A stretch of 64,000 nt of DNA, from NCBI RefSeq assembly GCF_040807025.1, contig NC_090952.1, positions 4,170,001 through 4,234,000 on the forward strand. Reading direction: 5' to 3'. Position 1 is the first letter of the stretch. Every line of letters starts with the position of its first letter. Both the position numbers and the translations under genes were made by a program. Below, in pieces: positions 49,001 through 59,564 of this stretch. The notes under the pieces were generated by a model. The model worked only from the letters and a program-made list of their open reading frames with translations, had not been told where the DNA came from and did no database searches. This DNA comes from Struthio camelus (Eukaryota > Chordata > Aves > Struthioniformes > Struthionidae).

Positions 49001-52000
49001 AATGCGAGGCACAGGGCTAGGGTTGAAGCCACTTTCTTTGTCGTGGTCCTTGGCATCAGCCGGCATGGCCTGCGACATTCCCTCAGGGACCGTGATGGCT
49101 TGAGCCTCATCGTTCAGCTCCCGCACCAGCGAGTCCAGCTTCTCGTTCAGCATGGCGCACTGCAGGATGCCCACCATTCACACCACCCTGCACTGCTGCC
49201 CGCTGCCAGCACAGCGTGCTTTCACGGGCACCCCATGTGCCACACACATCAAGAGAACAGGGTACCAGGACAAGTCTAGCTGGCCTCTCCACCGGTCCAG
49301 GATCATGCCCCCAGCACACGGGGCCTGTCTCCTGCCCCAGCCCCCAGTTGCCCCCCAACCCACCTTCCGTGCCATCAGCTCAGCCTCCTGCTTGTTCTCA
49401 GTAGCTCTCTTGTAAGCCCTGCCGACTTCAGCCACAAAGTCATTCACGGTGCCACACAGGAACCTGACAAGGAAAGGGGCAGGATGGCAGCAGGGGCACA
49501 GCCCAACTGGCTGGGCATGGGCACCATCCCTTGGGGGACCATTGGGACGAGCCTCCCTTGCTCTGGTGGGGCAGTGCCAGGACTATCTGGCACTTAGCCT
49601 GGCATCTGCTGCTGGCAAGCTGAGTGTTAATCTGATCCAGGGAGGGCTCAGCACCCCTGGGTGCATGTCTAGGCACTGGCTCATGGGCAGCTGCACCCTT
49701 GTCCCCAGCACACCCCTTACTTTGCAGACGAGATCACCACCGAGTGCTTGTCGGACTCCAGGATCTTGGCCAGGTGGAAGGCAACGGAGTCGGCGTAGTG
49801 GGAGATCTGGGCCTGGGGGGACAGCGGTCACAGCTGGGGCTGTGCTACTCTCCAGGGTGCCCCAATCCAGGGTGGAGACTTGCCCAGCCCACCCTGGACC
49901 AAGGATGAACAACAGCCCTCCTCAGCCCACCCCCTCCAGCCCCAAAGGCAGGCACATGGTATTCATGCTGTTGGGCAGAGGGAATGCTCAGTCTGCTTAG
50001 CCCCTGCAGGACACACCAGGAGGGAAACTGAGGCACATAGCTGGTGGGGGAATATGGAAGAGTCAAAAATAGCCTCCCAGTCTCCAACTCTGCAGGTCAG
50101 CTCCATGTCTCCCAGCTACCCTGCCCCTTGGCGGATGGCAAAGTGCATCCCAGTGCAGGGGGGTGGCTTTGCATGTGTTGAGCTGAGCCCTGCCAGACTC
50201 ATTTCACTGTGCCCAGCCAGCTGGAAGCCCATCTGCAGCCTCGATTCCCCAAGGACTGCAGGCATGACCTCTCTGGGGGCCGCACCTTCCCTTTCACATA
50301 TGTGAGCCCACGGCAAGTGCCCCCCCATCTCAGCTCATGGCTTGAAAGGGGACCAGCCTTGCCCCGCACAGAGCTCTCATCCCCCAGAGCGGCCTACCTG
50401 GATGTTGGAGTCCCCATTCTCCTCCTCCTTCACAGCTGGGGGAGATTGCTTGGGTGCCTCATAGGTCAACACGCTCCACCTGGCAAGGAGAGACCATCAC
50501 TAGCTGTCACTCACCCCAGCCACTCATCCGCCCACCCTGGGCACTCTAGTACAGGACAAAGGCCTGGGACATGCCAGCAGACCGAGAGGGTAGGGGGGGT
50601 GACCGAGAGATACAGGAGATGACAGTGCCAAGTGGTGAGCAGAGATGCTTCTGCCCAGCCCCATAGGAGCCCCAGTGGCCCGCACCATACTCACCGGTCC
50701 AGCATCTTTGTGGTGGCCCTTTCTAGCTTCTCCAGGATCTGCAGCAGCTGGGTGTCATCATCACACAGGCTGCCCCAGCCCAGCACCCGTGCCAGGTCAT
50801 TGCCGGTCCCCAAGGGTAGGACACCCAGCTGGCACTGCAGAAGAAGGCCCAGAGTGCTCTGAGCAAGCTGGGGACTGCGGCAGGCTCAGCCCTGGGTACC
50901 CACATCAAGGTGAGGGAGGAACCACCTGTAACACCACTGGCCCTGCAGCTGGGGTCCATGTTAGCCAAGCACCCGCTTCTTGTCCCTTGCACCCCAACCT
51001 ACCCATGCCAGGAGTTTGCAGCACCCTGGGCATGCAGAGGGGGCTGGCCTGCCACCCCATTGCCCCACAGGTGCCTGTGTTAGGGAGAGGGCTAGGATAT
51101 AGCCAGCTCGCCCAGCTCCATGCCGCGGCGATGCCATGCAGCCACGCTTCTGCTCACTTGCTTGTGCAGGCCAAGGGCATCGATTTCAGAGAGGACCCAG
51201 CCCACGCTGCCGTCTCCCCCACACACCAGGATCCGGAAGGTGGAAAACTTCTGGAAGAGTCGCAGCCTGGCCGGGGGCAGGAGAGAGGGAGCTCAGGGCT
51301 GCATCATACTCCTGCGTGGGGCCCACGCTGATGCAACCCCCCCCTTCCAACCCCGTCTCCCTGATCCTGGCAGGACAGAGAGCACCCAGGCTGGTGCTTA
51401 CCCGAGGTGCGGGCCGCCATTCATGAGGTCAAAGACTTGGGCCGGGTTGAGGAACTGCTTGAACTTGCGCAGAAACTTGACGCCCTGGTTGTCCCCGCTT
51501 TTGGAGTTGACGAAGGCCAGGAGTGGGCTGGAGCAGGATGAGGGGCAGGTGGCCTTCCAGAAACCTGTAGTGAACCCACATATGAGCCCCAAGCAGCGTC
51601 CCCATGCCTAGCTTCCCTGAGGACATTAAAGACCTTAGGAGACCAGAGACCACACAGACACCTGGATTGTGCTATGCCCAGCCTGCAGGCTGCTGGGGTC
51701 AAGAAAGAGGGCTGAAATGGCAGTCAGGATGTTCAGGGGATGGAGAAGGGAGAAAGGAAGTTTGAGCTGAGAGGTGGCAACGGCTACAGGGAAGGAGATG
51801 GGGATGGAGATGGGAATAGGGATGAGGATGGGGAAGGGAATGGAGATGAAGACGGAGATAGGAATGGGGATAGAGATGGGGAAGGAATGGGAATGGGGAT
51901 AGAGGTGGGGATGGGGAAAGAAATGAGGAAAGAGATGGGGGATGAAGAAAGGAATAGGGATGTGGATAGGGATGGGAAAGGGGACTGGAATGGAAATAGG

Positions 52001-55000
52001 GATGGGGGAAGGGCCAAGGCTGTGCCAGGTCGGCATGAGGGGCAGGTCCAAGTTTGTGCCTATAGATGCAGTGATGGAGCATGGACCCAGGCAAGTCACC
52101 AAGGTGAAACCTGGGCCTGGGCTGCTGCTCTGACAAGGACAGAAGTGGTGGTGAGCACAGGATGGTCAACTCCTCTTCATGCCAGCAATCCAACCAGGAC
52201 CAACCTAGCAAAACCCCACAGCAGCAGGGGGGTAATCTGACCTAGCAGTGCAACCCAGGGTGGCATTGGCAGAAAGCACGACCACAGGCAATAGCCTGCA
52301 GCCCATCAGTACCCACTGAGGACCAGCCACCCTCCAGCTCTCCCAGGACAGCCTCCTGCACAGGAAGCCATACTGTCACCCCCAGCTCTGCTGCCTGCTT
52401 GTGCAAGAGATCTGGCAGGGTGGAGGTGAATGATGCAGAGGCCTAGGGAGGCTTGGAAGCCAGCACTGTGCTTTTAAAGAAATTAGGTGGGGAATGAAAT
52501 GTGCTCGAGGCAGAGGAGAATCGATAGCTGGCCTGGAGCCCGCAGCTGGCTGTTGCACACCCTGGCCCATCCACGGCACCCCAGGATGCAGCCCTCCATG
52601 GCTGGTGTCCTGCCTCAGGCATGCTCCCGCAGTCATGCTGCTGCTGCATCCATGAGCCCTGAACCACCTGTGGCTCCGAGTAGCCGCCTGTGCCTGCCCA
52701 GGCTGACCCCCAATGCGCTTCCCCTGCCCTAGCCACCACCGCAGCTTTTGTGCAGAGACCTCAGGCACTTGGTAATCCAGACACATCCTGCCTGTCTGGT
52801 ATCTCCCTTTGCAGCGGCTGGAAGAGTTTGCAAGCTGCGTGGCTATATAATCACTAGCTGTGGTATTGCAGTATCTGTAAATACTGCCTCAGCTTCATCC
52901 TGGCCCTCCGCGAATCCAGTGCTGAGCTCCTTGCCTTGGCTCTGCTGAGGGAGCTCTCTCACATGCTCCTTCAGTGGGACCCTTGCAATCTCTGCAGCCC
53001 CCAGCCCCTTGCTCCCACCATCACACGCAGACCACCCCGGGAGCACACAGTGAGGGGCAGTTGGAAGCCCTGGTGCCTGCACAAGCCCCGATGCAGCGAC
53101 CCTACCGCAAGCAAGGAGGCTTTCTGGGGCGGCCAAGGGAGCTCCTGGTAGGCACACGTCCATGCAGAGCGGCATCATCACGGCCCACCGTGGGCCAGCT
53201 GGTGCCTCTGCCTGGCTCAGGCATCACTAGATATCTGCTACCGCCCGGGAACAACCGGAGCGGATCCGAGAACCAAAACACCGGGGGCTGCTGAGTCAGT
53301 GTGTGGGTTGGGAGCGGAAGAGCCTGCTGCCGATTGCACATGTACAGCGGGGGAGAAATCACGGCGGGGAGGAGGGGGAGTGCCGAGGCCTGGCAGGGTT
53401 ATCTGCCACCAAAGGAGAGCCTAGCCAGGGTCAGCCAGCAAGAGACGGGCTGCAGACCCAGAGACACAGCTCCTGCAGCCCCTGCCAGCCTTGCATAACC
53501 AGGCTGCCGTGGGAGGCATGGAGCAGAGATGCTAATAGGGGCCCAGCCACAAGGAGACATGGCTCTTAAAACTGAAAAGAAGCCGCGTGATGGTTACCCT
53601 GACAGCATCCTGATGAGTAACGAGAAGCAGATGAGCTACCGGCTGAGGGAAGCAGCAAAAATCATTAAAGAACAAGCAAAGAAATATCTGGAGGAGAAGA
53701 ACAGATTTTGCTCAGTGGAGGCAAGCTGGACCCCTCCGGAGAGGGGGAGGGAAAAGGGGGAGGGAGTCTCCCTGGGCCAGGTATTGCTTCTCTCCATCAC
53801 TGTGAGGTCAGGGCACCGAGAGCGTTTCTCCTCCTGACATCTCACAGCCTCACAGACCAATTGGGGAGGCCGTGCTCTGTGTTAAAGAAAAGCCAGCAAA
53901 GGTTTGGAAATAGAGAAATAACCCAAGCAAGGCTCTTGCTTTGCTCTGCAAGGAGATGAACGGCTGAGCAGCCATTGATCTGGGGCAGCCACTGCGGTTA
54001 GAGACAGAGCTCGAGGCTGGCACCTGGAGCTGCACCATTGACTCCAGCCCAGGGAAAGCCAGGCCACAGAGAGCAAAGGCACCCACACCCCTGTGGAGCC
54101 TGTGGTGAAGGAGAGGGGCAAAGACACCTCTCTCTGCAGCTATCCTAGGGAAAGGGGTGGAAAACCACAGAGAGGATATATGGAGAGGACTGAGCAGGGA
54201 TGTGGTGTCTCAAGCCACCAGCAGGTGCACTAGGTGAGAGCCCAGAGCAACAGTGGGCAGGGACCATGACCAGGGCCACCGTGAGAGGCAGGCCTGGCAG
54301 GAGCGACTAAAGCAATACCTGGAGAAGAAGTGCCACCCCAAGGCATGGCACTGCTGCAGCCTTAGGTTAGAGCACATCACAAAAAGCAGAGTTCAGCCGA
54401 AGGTGCTGCAGGGAGGGACATCATTGACTCTGGAACCTACTGACCACAGTGCTGCTGGTGCCGCACAGAAAAGCAGGCCGAGTGCTATGATAGCCTGGCC
54501 AAAGACTGCTGAGGAGGAGCTGGAGCTCACAGGACTCATGAGGTCCTGTCCCAAACAGTTCAAGAGAAGCACTTGTCCTCTGCATCCACAGATCAGCCAT
54601 TCCCCACTCCAGGACTCACCGTCTGAATCGATGCTGTTCAAAGCGGTTGGTGGGATGATGGAAACTTTGTACGCGCCCAGGGGGCACCTCTTCCCAAAGA
54701 GCTCCTTGCAGGCGCTGTGAACCTGGGGGTACAGAGACATATGCATGAGTTGTGGCAGAAGCAAGGGGACCCAGCACCAACCCCTAGCTTTGCTGATCAC
54801 TTCTCATCGAGCTTCAGTTTCCCCAGGGATGTAGCCAGAAGGAGCACTAATTTTTTAGCAGCTGATTTTTTAGTGAGTGATGAGTACCATGGCTGGGAGA
54901 AGAACACCAGATCCAATCTCAACCCCAGCTCTTTGGGTGTCTGATGCACAGCTTGCACTGGGGCCATCCTTCCCAAAACCCTGCCAAGTCCTTGCTCAGC

Positions 55001-57899
55001 CAACGGCCCATGAGAGGTCCAGTGGCCTCAGACAGGAACCCCAACCAGCCCGCAGCCCACAACCATGCCTGGGGTTGCCATGGGCAGAGGTGCACAAAGC
55101 TATGCAAAGCAGAGAAGCAACAGGGGCAGATCTACTGCCAGGGTGAGAGGCACTGGGGGGGGGGGTACATCCTTACAATGGCCTTGCACCAGAGACACCG
55201 CCAGTCCTGCAGCCTCCGGACACTCCCACAGGTCCGGTCACACACGGCACAGCGCGCGCTGACGGGCAGGTTCCCCTCCAGCCACTGGTGGGGCATGGCC
55301 ACCTGTGAAGAGAGAGGGGTAGTCGGCCACCAGTGTCCCATGCCAGTTCCTTGTGTGCTCAAGCAACAGTGACCATGGGTGACCCTTTCCCCCAGACATT
55401 AGGGAGAGGAGGGCAGGGGATGCCTCATAGCTTTAGCCAGCAAACCAGTACAGGAAGGCCTTGTGCCTCCTCTCATTCATGCCTGCCTAGCCCCTTGTGG
55501 ATGCCAGCGCCTGGGGCAGAGCAGGAGAGTCACCAGCAATCATTTGGAGATGGCCCTGCTTGGAAAATGCTGTTTCCTCCAAACCACCTTGGGCCATGTC
55601 CCCCCAGTGCCAGGCCCAGAGGCCATGCAGGGCAGGGGACACCTGGGTGCCAGGTGCACCTCATTTGGGCAGTAAAAGGCTACTTCTGCATGTGCTACAA
55701 CACTGGCAGTTCTGTCCTGCCAGGATCCACTGCAGTGGCTCCCCTGCATGGAGCCAATGTGCTTACCCCGTCCTCATCCTCGATGATTTCTGTGCCGATG
55801 GAGGCCAAGGTCGTCCACTTGCAGTTGTTGGTGGCTCTCACTGCACAGCGCTTGTGGGCCTTGAACTTGCAGACTGCGATGAAGAGTTGGTGAGGAGCAG
55901 GGACAGTCCCCCAGGGGATGTGCACCCCTGGGCCCCAAGCCCCTGAGGCTGGAAACAGCTCCATCCCAGCAAATCTGGCCATGGACATCACCCTGCATCA
56001 CTCCTGGTCCAAGTGAGCCTCCAGCCCCCTGCACTGCCCACTAGCTGGAGAGAGCCAGCCCCGCACTGGTCCCAGCCCACTCCACGGCAGGCCCTGACTC
56101 CCAGCAGCTGGCTGGTGGCGCTTACCTTCACAGGATAGGCCATGGGAGGTGACCCCTGAGAGGGCTTCGCGGCACACGTTGCAGAAGGTGGGCCTGGCGT
56201 GGGAGCAGGCGTACCAGTTGTGCATGCCCGAGAAGTGCTCCATGTTGAACTGCGTGGCCTGCCGGGGCAGAGCCCTGGCCCATCAGTGCCAGGGCCCTGG
56301 CTGCAGCGTTGGGCAGGTGCTGCAGGATCCCTAGCCAGCCCCATGCAAGCACTCCTCCCCTCCTCACCCCCTGGCTCTGAGACCTCTCTAAGGACTGGTC
56401 AGAATTGGGTGGGCTTAGCCCGTCCCAGCTCCCTGTCCTGAGGGCAGGATATCCAAGCCTCAGAAGAGGAGCAGACAGAGCCTAGGAGGCTAAAGAGTTG
56501 GTTGGACACACTGGCAGAGCCCACCCTGATCTGGTGCTGCTGTGAGCCAAAGGGACATTAGCTCCTTGGGGCTATTTACCTGGGCGCCATGGCAATATGG
56601 CATGGTCCTACCTATCCAGGTAATCCTGCATCCCCTGAACAGCTTTCTGCCTTATGGACTATCACCGATAAGGCCACCCATGTGCTCGCAGCCTTCTTCA
56701 CCTCATGGATTTCCCACTTCTGGACAGACTTCAGGGCACTGATCCAGTCTTCCATCTCCTTGCGGTTCTCTGCACATAAGATGAGCTTCCGGAAAGGCGT
56801 GATCACCTAGAAAAGCCAGGCCCCTATGTCCCCTTGCAAAGCCACCACACAATGAGTCAGGTCCCTGCACAGCCCCCTGGCAAATCCCATGGGCATGAGA
56901 GCTATTGCGAACCAGCATCCCATGGCTTATGACACCTCTACCTTCACTGCCCGCTCCGATAGCACAGGAGACGAGGGCCGTGCCGCCACACTGCAGGGGC
57001 TGCCCCACACGCCCATGGCTCTGTGCCTGGGGCTGCAGAGCCTCTCCGTGGGCCAGGTGCTGCAGCCAAGGTGGAGTGGCATGGCAGGCAGCGGGACGGG
57101 CGCCCTGTGCCACCCTCACCGTGAAGCTGTTGTTGATGTTCTTGGTGCTGGTCTCCGCCACGCTGGCATCAGATAGGTCGACCTCATCGAAGATCAGAGA
57201 CTGCAGGGGAGAAATTAGAGCTCCGCTCTCAGCCTCAGACATAGTGGCAGGTGCCAGAGTCCAAAATTATGGGCAGCAAAGCCTCCCTTCCAACAGCACT
57301 GGGGCAGAGATGGGCACCAGAGCTGTCTGTAGGGAGGCATGTCTGGGCAGAGGGGGTACAGCCAGATCACCTGGCTGCCCAAGCACAGCTGTGGCCTCCT
57401 AACTGGCCACATCCGTGCTCTCCCGACAAGGGCATCCAGCCACTGCCATCAGTGCAACACCATGTCCTCGCCCCCCTACCATGTGTGGGTGGTCAGAGAC
57501 CAAGGGTATGAGCTCTTTCCCTCTCTCTCACCAGCTGCACAGCTCTGTGCAATTCTGTGCATGGGGGCACACACGCACTGGGGAAAGTGCTAGTTGATCC
57601 TGGACATCTGCTCTGCAAGCCAGGATTTTCAAGGTCATCCCTGGATCTTCAGGGTCAAGCCCTCCTGCTCCGCATTCTGGAAGCGTGTGGCTCTGTCCTC
57701 CTCCCAGTGGCCACTGCACCATCCCCAACCCCCAGAGACGAGCCCTGGCAGCCTCCAGCGCTCAGCACGCAGAGGGCACCCAGCCTACCTTGCAGTCCTT
57801 GGCATAGTACAGCGTCCTGCCCCGCAGCTTGAAGTATCGCCTCTTCCACCTCTGGAAGGAGCTCGTCTGCTTCAGTAACAGCCCCTCCTTCACACTTTT
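42183..57899 (-). CDS. DGKK: Diacylglycerol kinase kappa-type (type II DGK), 27 exons visible, N-terminus missing
   Basis: DGKs phosphorylate diacylglycerol to phosphatidic acid. Exons in transcript order: 57789-57899, 57120-57200, 56702-56806, 56126-56258, 55767-55873, 55177-55302, 54620-54722, 51402-51564, 51158-51266, 50695-50834, 50398-50479, 49721-49812, 49364-49463, 48919-49159, 48552-48653, 48321-48420, 47625-47732, 46706-46802, 46488-46595, 46159-46272, 45718-45852, 45251-45417, 44568-44685, 44145-44477, 43942-44053, 42971-43098, 42183-42257. The 3390 nt give 1129 aa plus stop. Domain order is PH, C1, C1, catalytic ([17 protein letters not shown]), accessory, SAM. DGKK is preferred over DGKD/DGKH by the CCNB3 neighbour and DGKK-like residues (SLEFN, GGINFWG, QMLTRDR, a LSRN-AV-V segment). 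Human DGKK lacks SAM, so this copy is odd in keeping it. The exon before the PH domain was not found. Confidence 0.88.
42449..42689. repeat. 54-bp minisatellite, about 4.5 copies
   Basis: Tandem units with a GCAAGCATCTCTCC-like core and a CTTTGTCCC-like tail lie in the last DGKK intron, with a partial unit just upstream. The 54-bp period keeps frames open on both strands. Confidence 0.8.
43942..45417 (-). other. DGKK: DGKK C-terminal helical and low-complexity exons
   Basis: Exons 45251-45417 and 44568-44685 encode a helical segment ([21 protein letters not shown]). The 333-nt exon 44145-44477 starts with [17 protein letters not shown], a DGKK-like segment, continues through about 50 residues of Ser/Pro/Gly/Glu-rich sequence, and resumes with [14 protein letters not shown]. 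Exon 43942-44053 is basic ([13 protein letters not shown]) and leads into the SAM domain. Confidence 0.85.
44912..45248. repeat. 34-40-bp imperfect repeat with CCTGCAG cores
   Basis: About nine units, each starting CCTGCAGCAAAG or a variant and followed by a CATCCATCCC-like pyrimidine run. The array ends directly at the donor site of DGKK exon 45251-45417, so the intron's first 340 bp are almost all repeat. Confidence 0.75.
45718..47732 (-). other. DGKK: DGKK exons encoding the accessory DAGKa domain
   Basis: Exons 47625-47732, 46706-46802, 46488-46595, 46159-46272 and 45718-45852 encode the accessory half: [62 protein letters not shown] and [16 protein letters not shown]. This is the best conserved stretch of the protein and confirms a type II DGK. 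Confidence 0.93.
48321..50479 (-). other. DGKK: DGKK linker exons between catalytic and accessory halves
   Basis: Six exons (50398-50479, 49721-49812, 49364-49463, 48919-49159, 48552-48653, 48321-48420) encode about 240 residues of poorly conserved, partly helical linker. Recognisable pieces are [29 protein letters not shown] and [11 protein letters not shown] split catalytic region with such a linker is diagnostic of type II DGKs. FLC in place of the VLC I recall for DGKD is one of the DGKK-like residues. Confidence 0.85.
50695..51564 (-). other. DGKK: DGKK exons encoding the catalytic DAGKc domain
   Basis: Exons 51402-51564, 51158-51266 and 50695-50834 encode the kinase core: [14 protein letters not shown], the glycine-rich [11 protein letters not shown] nucleotide-binding motif, [19 protein letters not shown] and a closing KMLDR. 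All residues usually regarded as essential in the glycine-rich loop are present, so the enzyme is predicted active. Confidence 0.92.
51740..52012. repeat. GGGATR-type purine-rich simple repeat
   Basis: About 270 bp of degenerate hexamers (GGGATG, GGAGAT, GGAATG) on the plus strand, within the 3-kb DGKK intron. Open frames here (runs of Asp/Gly/Arg/Glu codons) are repeat artefacts. Confidence 0.85.
53289..53301 (+). promoter_or_regulatory. TRE-type MARE / AP-1 site
   Basis: TGCTGAGTCAGTG matches the 13-bp TRE-type MAF recognition element at 11 positions and contains the AP-1 core TGAGTCA. It lies about 260 bp upstream of the candidate start codon at 53559. A similar core (TGACTCAGCA) occurs at 6165-6174. 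Function is inferred from the motif only. Confidence 0.3.
53559..53720 (+). CDS. Candidate coding exon nested in a DGKK intron (54 codons, unknown protein)
   Basis: I do not recognise this protein. The frame opens at an ATG in good context (G at -3 and +4; an in-frame ATG lies 30 nt upstream at 53529) and encodes a lysine-rich, helix-prone peptide: [14 protein letters not shown], then [21 protein letters not shown]. Composition is far more protein-like than any neighbouring frame and changes abruptly to Gly/Arg/Glu low complexity after 53720. A possible GC-AG donor (gag|gcaagc) falls exactly there in phase 0. The frame's own stop is at 53835-53837. It lies on the strand opposite DGKK, inside the 51565-54619 intron, with a TATAAT-like run near 52842 and the MARE at 53289 upstream. 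It could be a first exon of an unknown gene, a decayed pseudogene fragment, or chance. Confidence 0.4.
54620..56258 (-). other. DGKK: DGKK exons encoding the tandem C1 domains
   Basis: Exons 56126-56258 and 55767-55873 encode the first C1 domain ([27 protein letters not shown]), followed by an acidic linker. Exons 55177-55302 and 54620-54722 encode the second ([36 protein letters not shown]). Zinc-binding cysteines and histidines appear intact. The final exon ends SIDSDG and the catalytic domain follows after a 3-kb intron. Confidence 0.9.
56702..57899 (-). other. DGKK: DGKK exons encoding the PH domain
   Basis: Exons 57789-57899, 57120-57200 and 56702-56806 encode about 99 residues of a PH domain. 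Hallmarks are [46 protein letters not shown] and the closing tryptophan helix. The PH domain of type II DGKs targets membranes. Visible coding starts in phase 0 at KSVKEGLLL, just before the first strand, so at least one upstream coding exon is required. Confidence 0.9.
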
Positions 57900-59542
57900 C
57901 TGCACAGACACCATAGAAACACATGAGCTCCTGCAGTGCAGCCCATCCCTGAGTCCCAGTGAGCCCCCAGCCCCGACAAAGACCCTCCAGCAATGCCATT
58001 CCCCTACAATCTTGTGCCCAGGAGTAAAGCACTGCCTAGAGCATGTGCTTTAGGTGGGACATTTTGACGGTCACGCTGTGCTGGATGTACGTGGGACAGG
58101 ATGTACAGGGATGCCAGATTTGGCATCATGCCCAGCACATGGCACACAGAGGGGCCATAAATCCAGCACAGCCTCCACATAGGGGGCTGCACGGCACCCC
58201 CAGCCTTCGCCCCCTTGCTTGACAGCTATGCCCATCTCCCAGCTCCCCTGCAGCATGGTTGACCAGCCACACGCCCGTGCACAGACTTTCCCTCTGCAAC
58301 CTACGCTGAGTGCAGGAGAAGTGCTCTTCATGTATGTCTCACCCCATGTCCCACCCATAATGTCCCACTCCATGTCTAAATGGGTCTCACCAGTGCTGAA
58401 TAGTGACAGCAATGATGCCCCTTGCCTGCTGGCTGCACCCTGGGCATTGGCTACTTTTCCTATCACCCCAGGAGAGTCCAACCCCAGGACAGACCTGTTT
58501 CTCCCCTAAATGCTACAAAGCTCCCCAGAGGGGGCTTCCCAATCCCACTCCTCTTGCATTAAGAGCAGCCCTGTGCAGAAGGAGCACAGAAGAACTTTGG
58601 AAGAGTTGGCAGGAGCCAACTATGTCCCATTTAGTGGCATGCTGAAAGGACAGACCCTGGGAAGATGGTGCATTGGACACCTCACCAGGCAGGGCTGAGC
58701 AGGGAGGAGAGCCCACTCTCTGCTCATACAGTCCTCCAGGACTGACCAGAGCCAGGGTCCATAAGAGTCTGGACACTGGACACTTGCAACAATTGCACAC
58801 GGGTCCTGCTTTCAAACCTGTCCCTGTAACCAGTCCCTCCATCATGGGACTCCGGGTACTGGTGCTTTGAGGGGATACTACCAGGCATTGAAGGAAGGGG
58901 TGATGGGAGGTTTTCAGAAATGCAAAACCACTGCTTCTTGCCACCTCTGCCAGACTTCCTCTTCCCTGTCCCCAGGAGCAGCACCCAGGGGAGCCTGGTC
59001 CCTCTGCAACAACCTAAGCATGCAGGGGAGAGCAAGGCAGAGCACAGAGCCACTGGGACCAGCAGGACTGCTTGTTAGAGCTGGCATGACCCTGGCACAG
59101 CAGCTCCAGCCCCTTTGCACTCCAGCTGTCTCAGCCCCAGACCACACCATCCCCTCCTCCCCTGCAGAGACTGCCTGGCACTGTGCAGTCTCTCCATGAC
59201 ACAGATGATGGATAAACCCATGGCCATGGCCATGCCATCGAGCTGCCTGCCCTGGTGAGCAGAGGGCAGCAGTGTCCTTGCCTGTCCTGCAACTCCCCCT
59301 CTCCCCGAGGTGGCTGGCACTACTGGGGAGCAGGGATGTCCCCATGGCCACCCATCCTCACCTACAGCAATAAGCTGGTCTGCCCTGGGGGAATGGGCTC
59401 TCCTAGGATAGTGCTGGGCACATAAGGCTGGAAAGCTGCTGGGCCAGAATCATTTCTCTGCTCCCACACCCTGCTCCCACAAGCTGTACAGTGGGTCCAC
59501 TCCCCCTCCAGCACCCCAACTTCCTCAGGGCCAGCACCTGGC

Positions 59543-59564
59543 TGGGGTGGGGTGGGGTGGGGGG
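59543..59564 (+). repeat. GGGGT repeat, potential G-quadruplex
   Basis: Four G-runs of at least four bases separated by single T residues meet the usual G-quadruplex pattern on the plus strand. Confidence 0.6.

Noticed and set aside
51740-52240. Asp/Gly/Arg/Glu-rich plus-strand frame and Pro/Ile/Ser/Phe minus-strand frames
   Set aside because: Produced by the GGGATR simple repeat in a DGKK intron.
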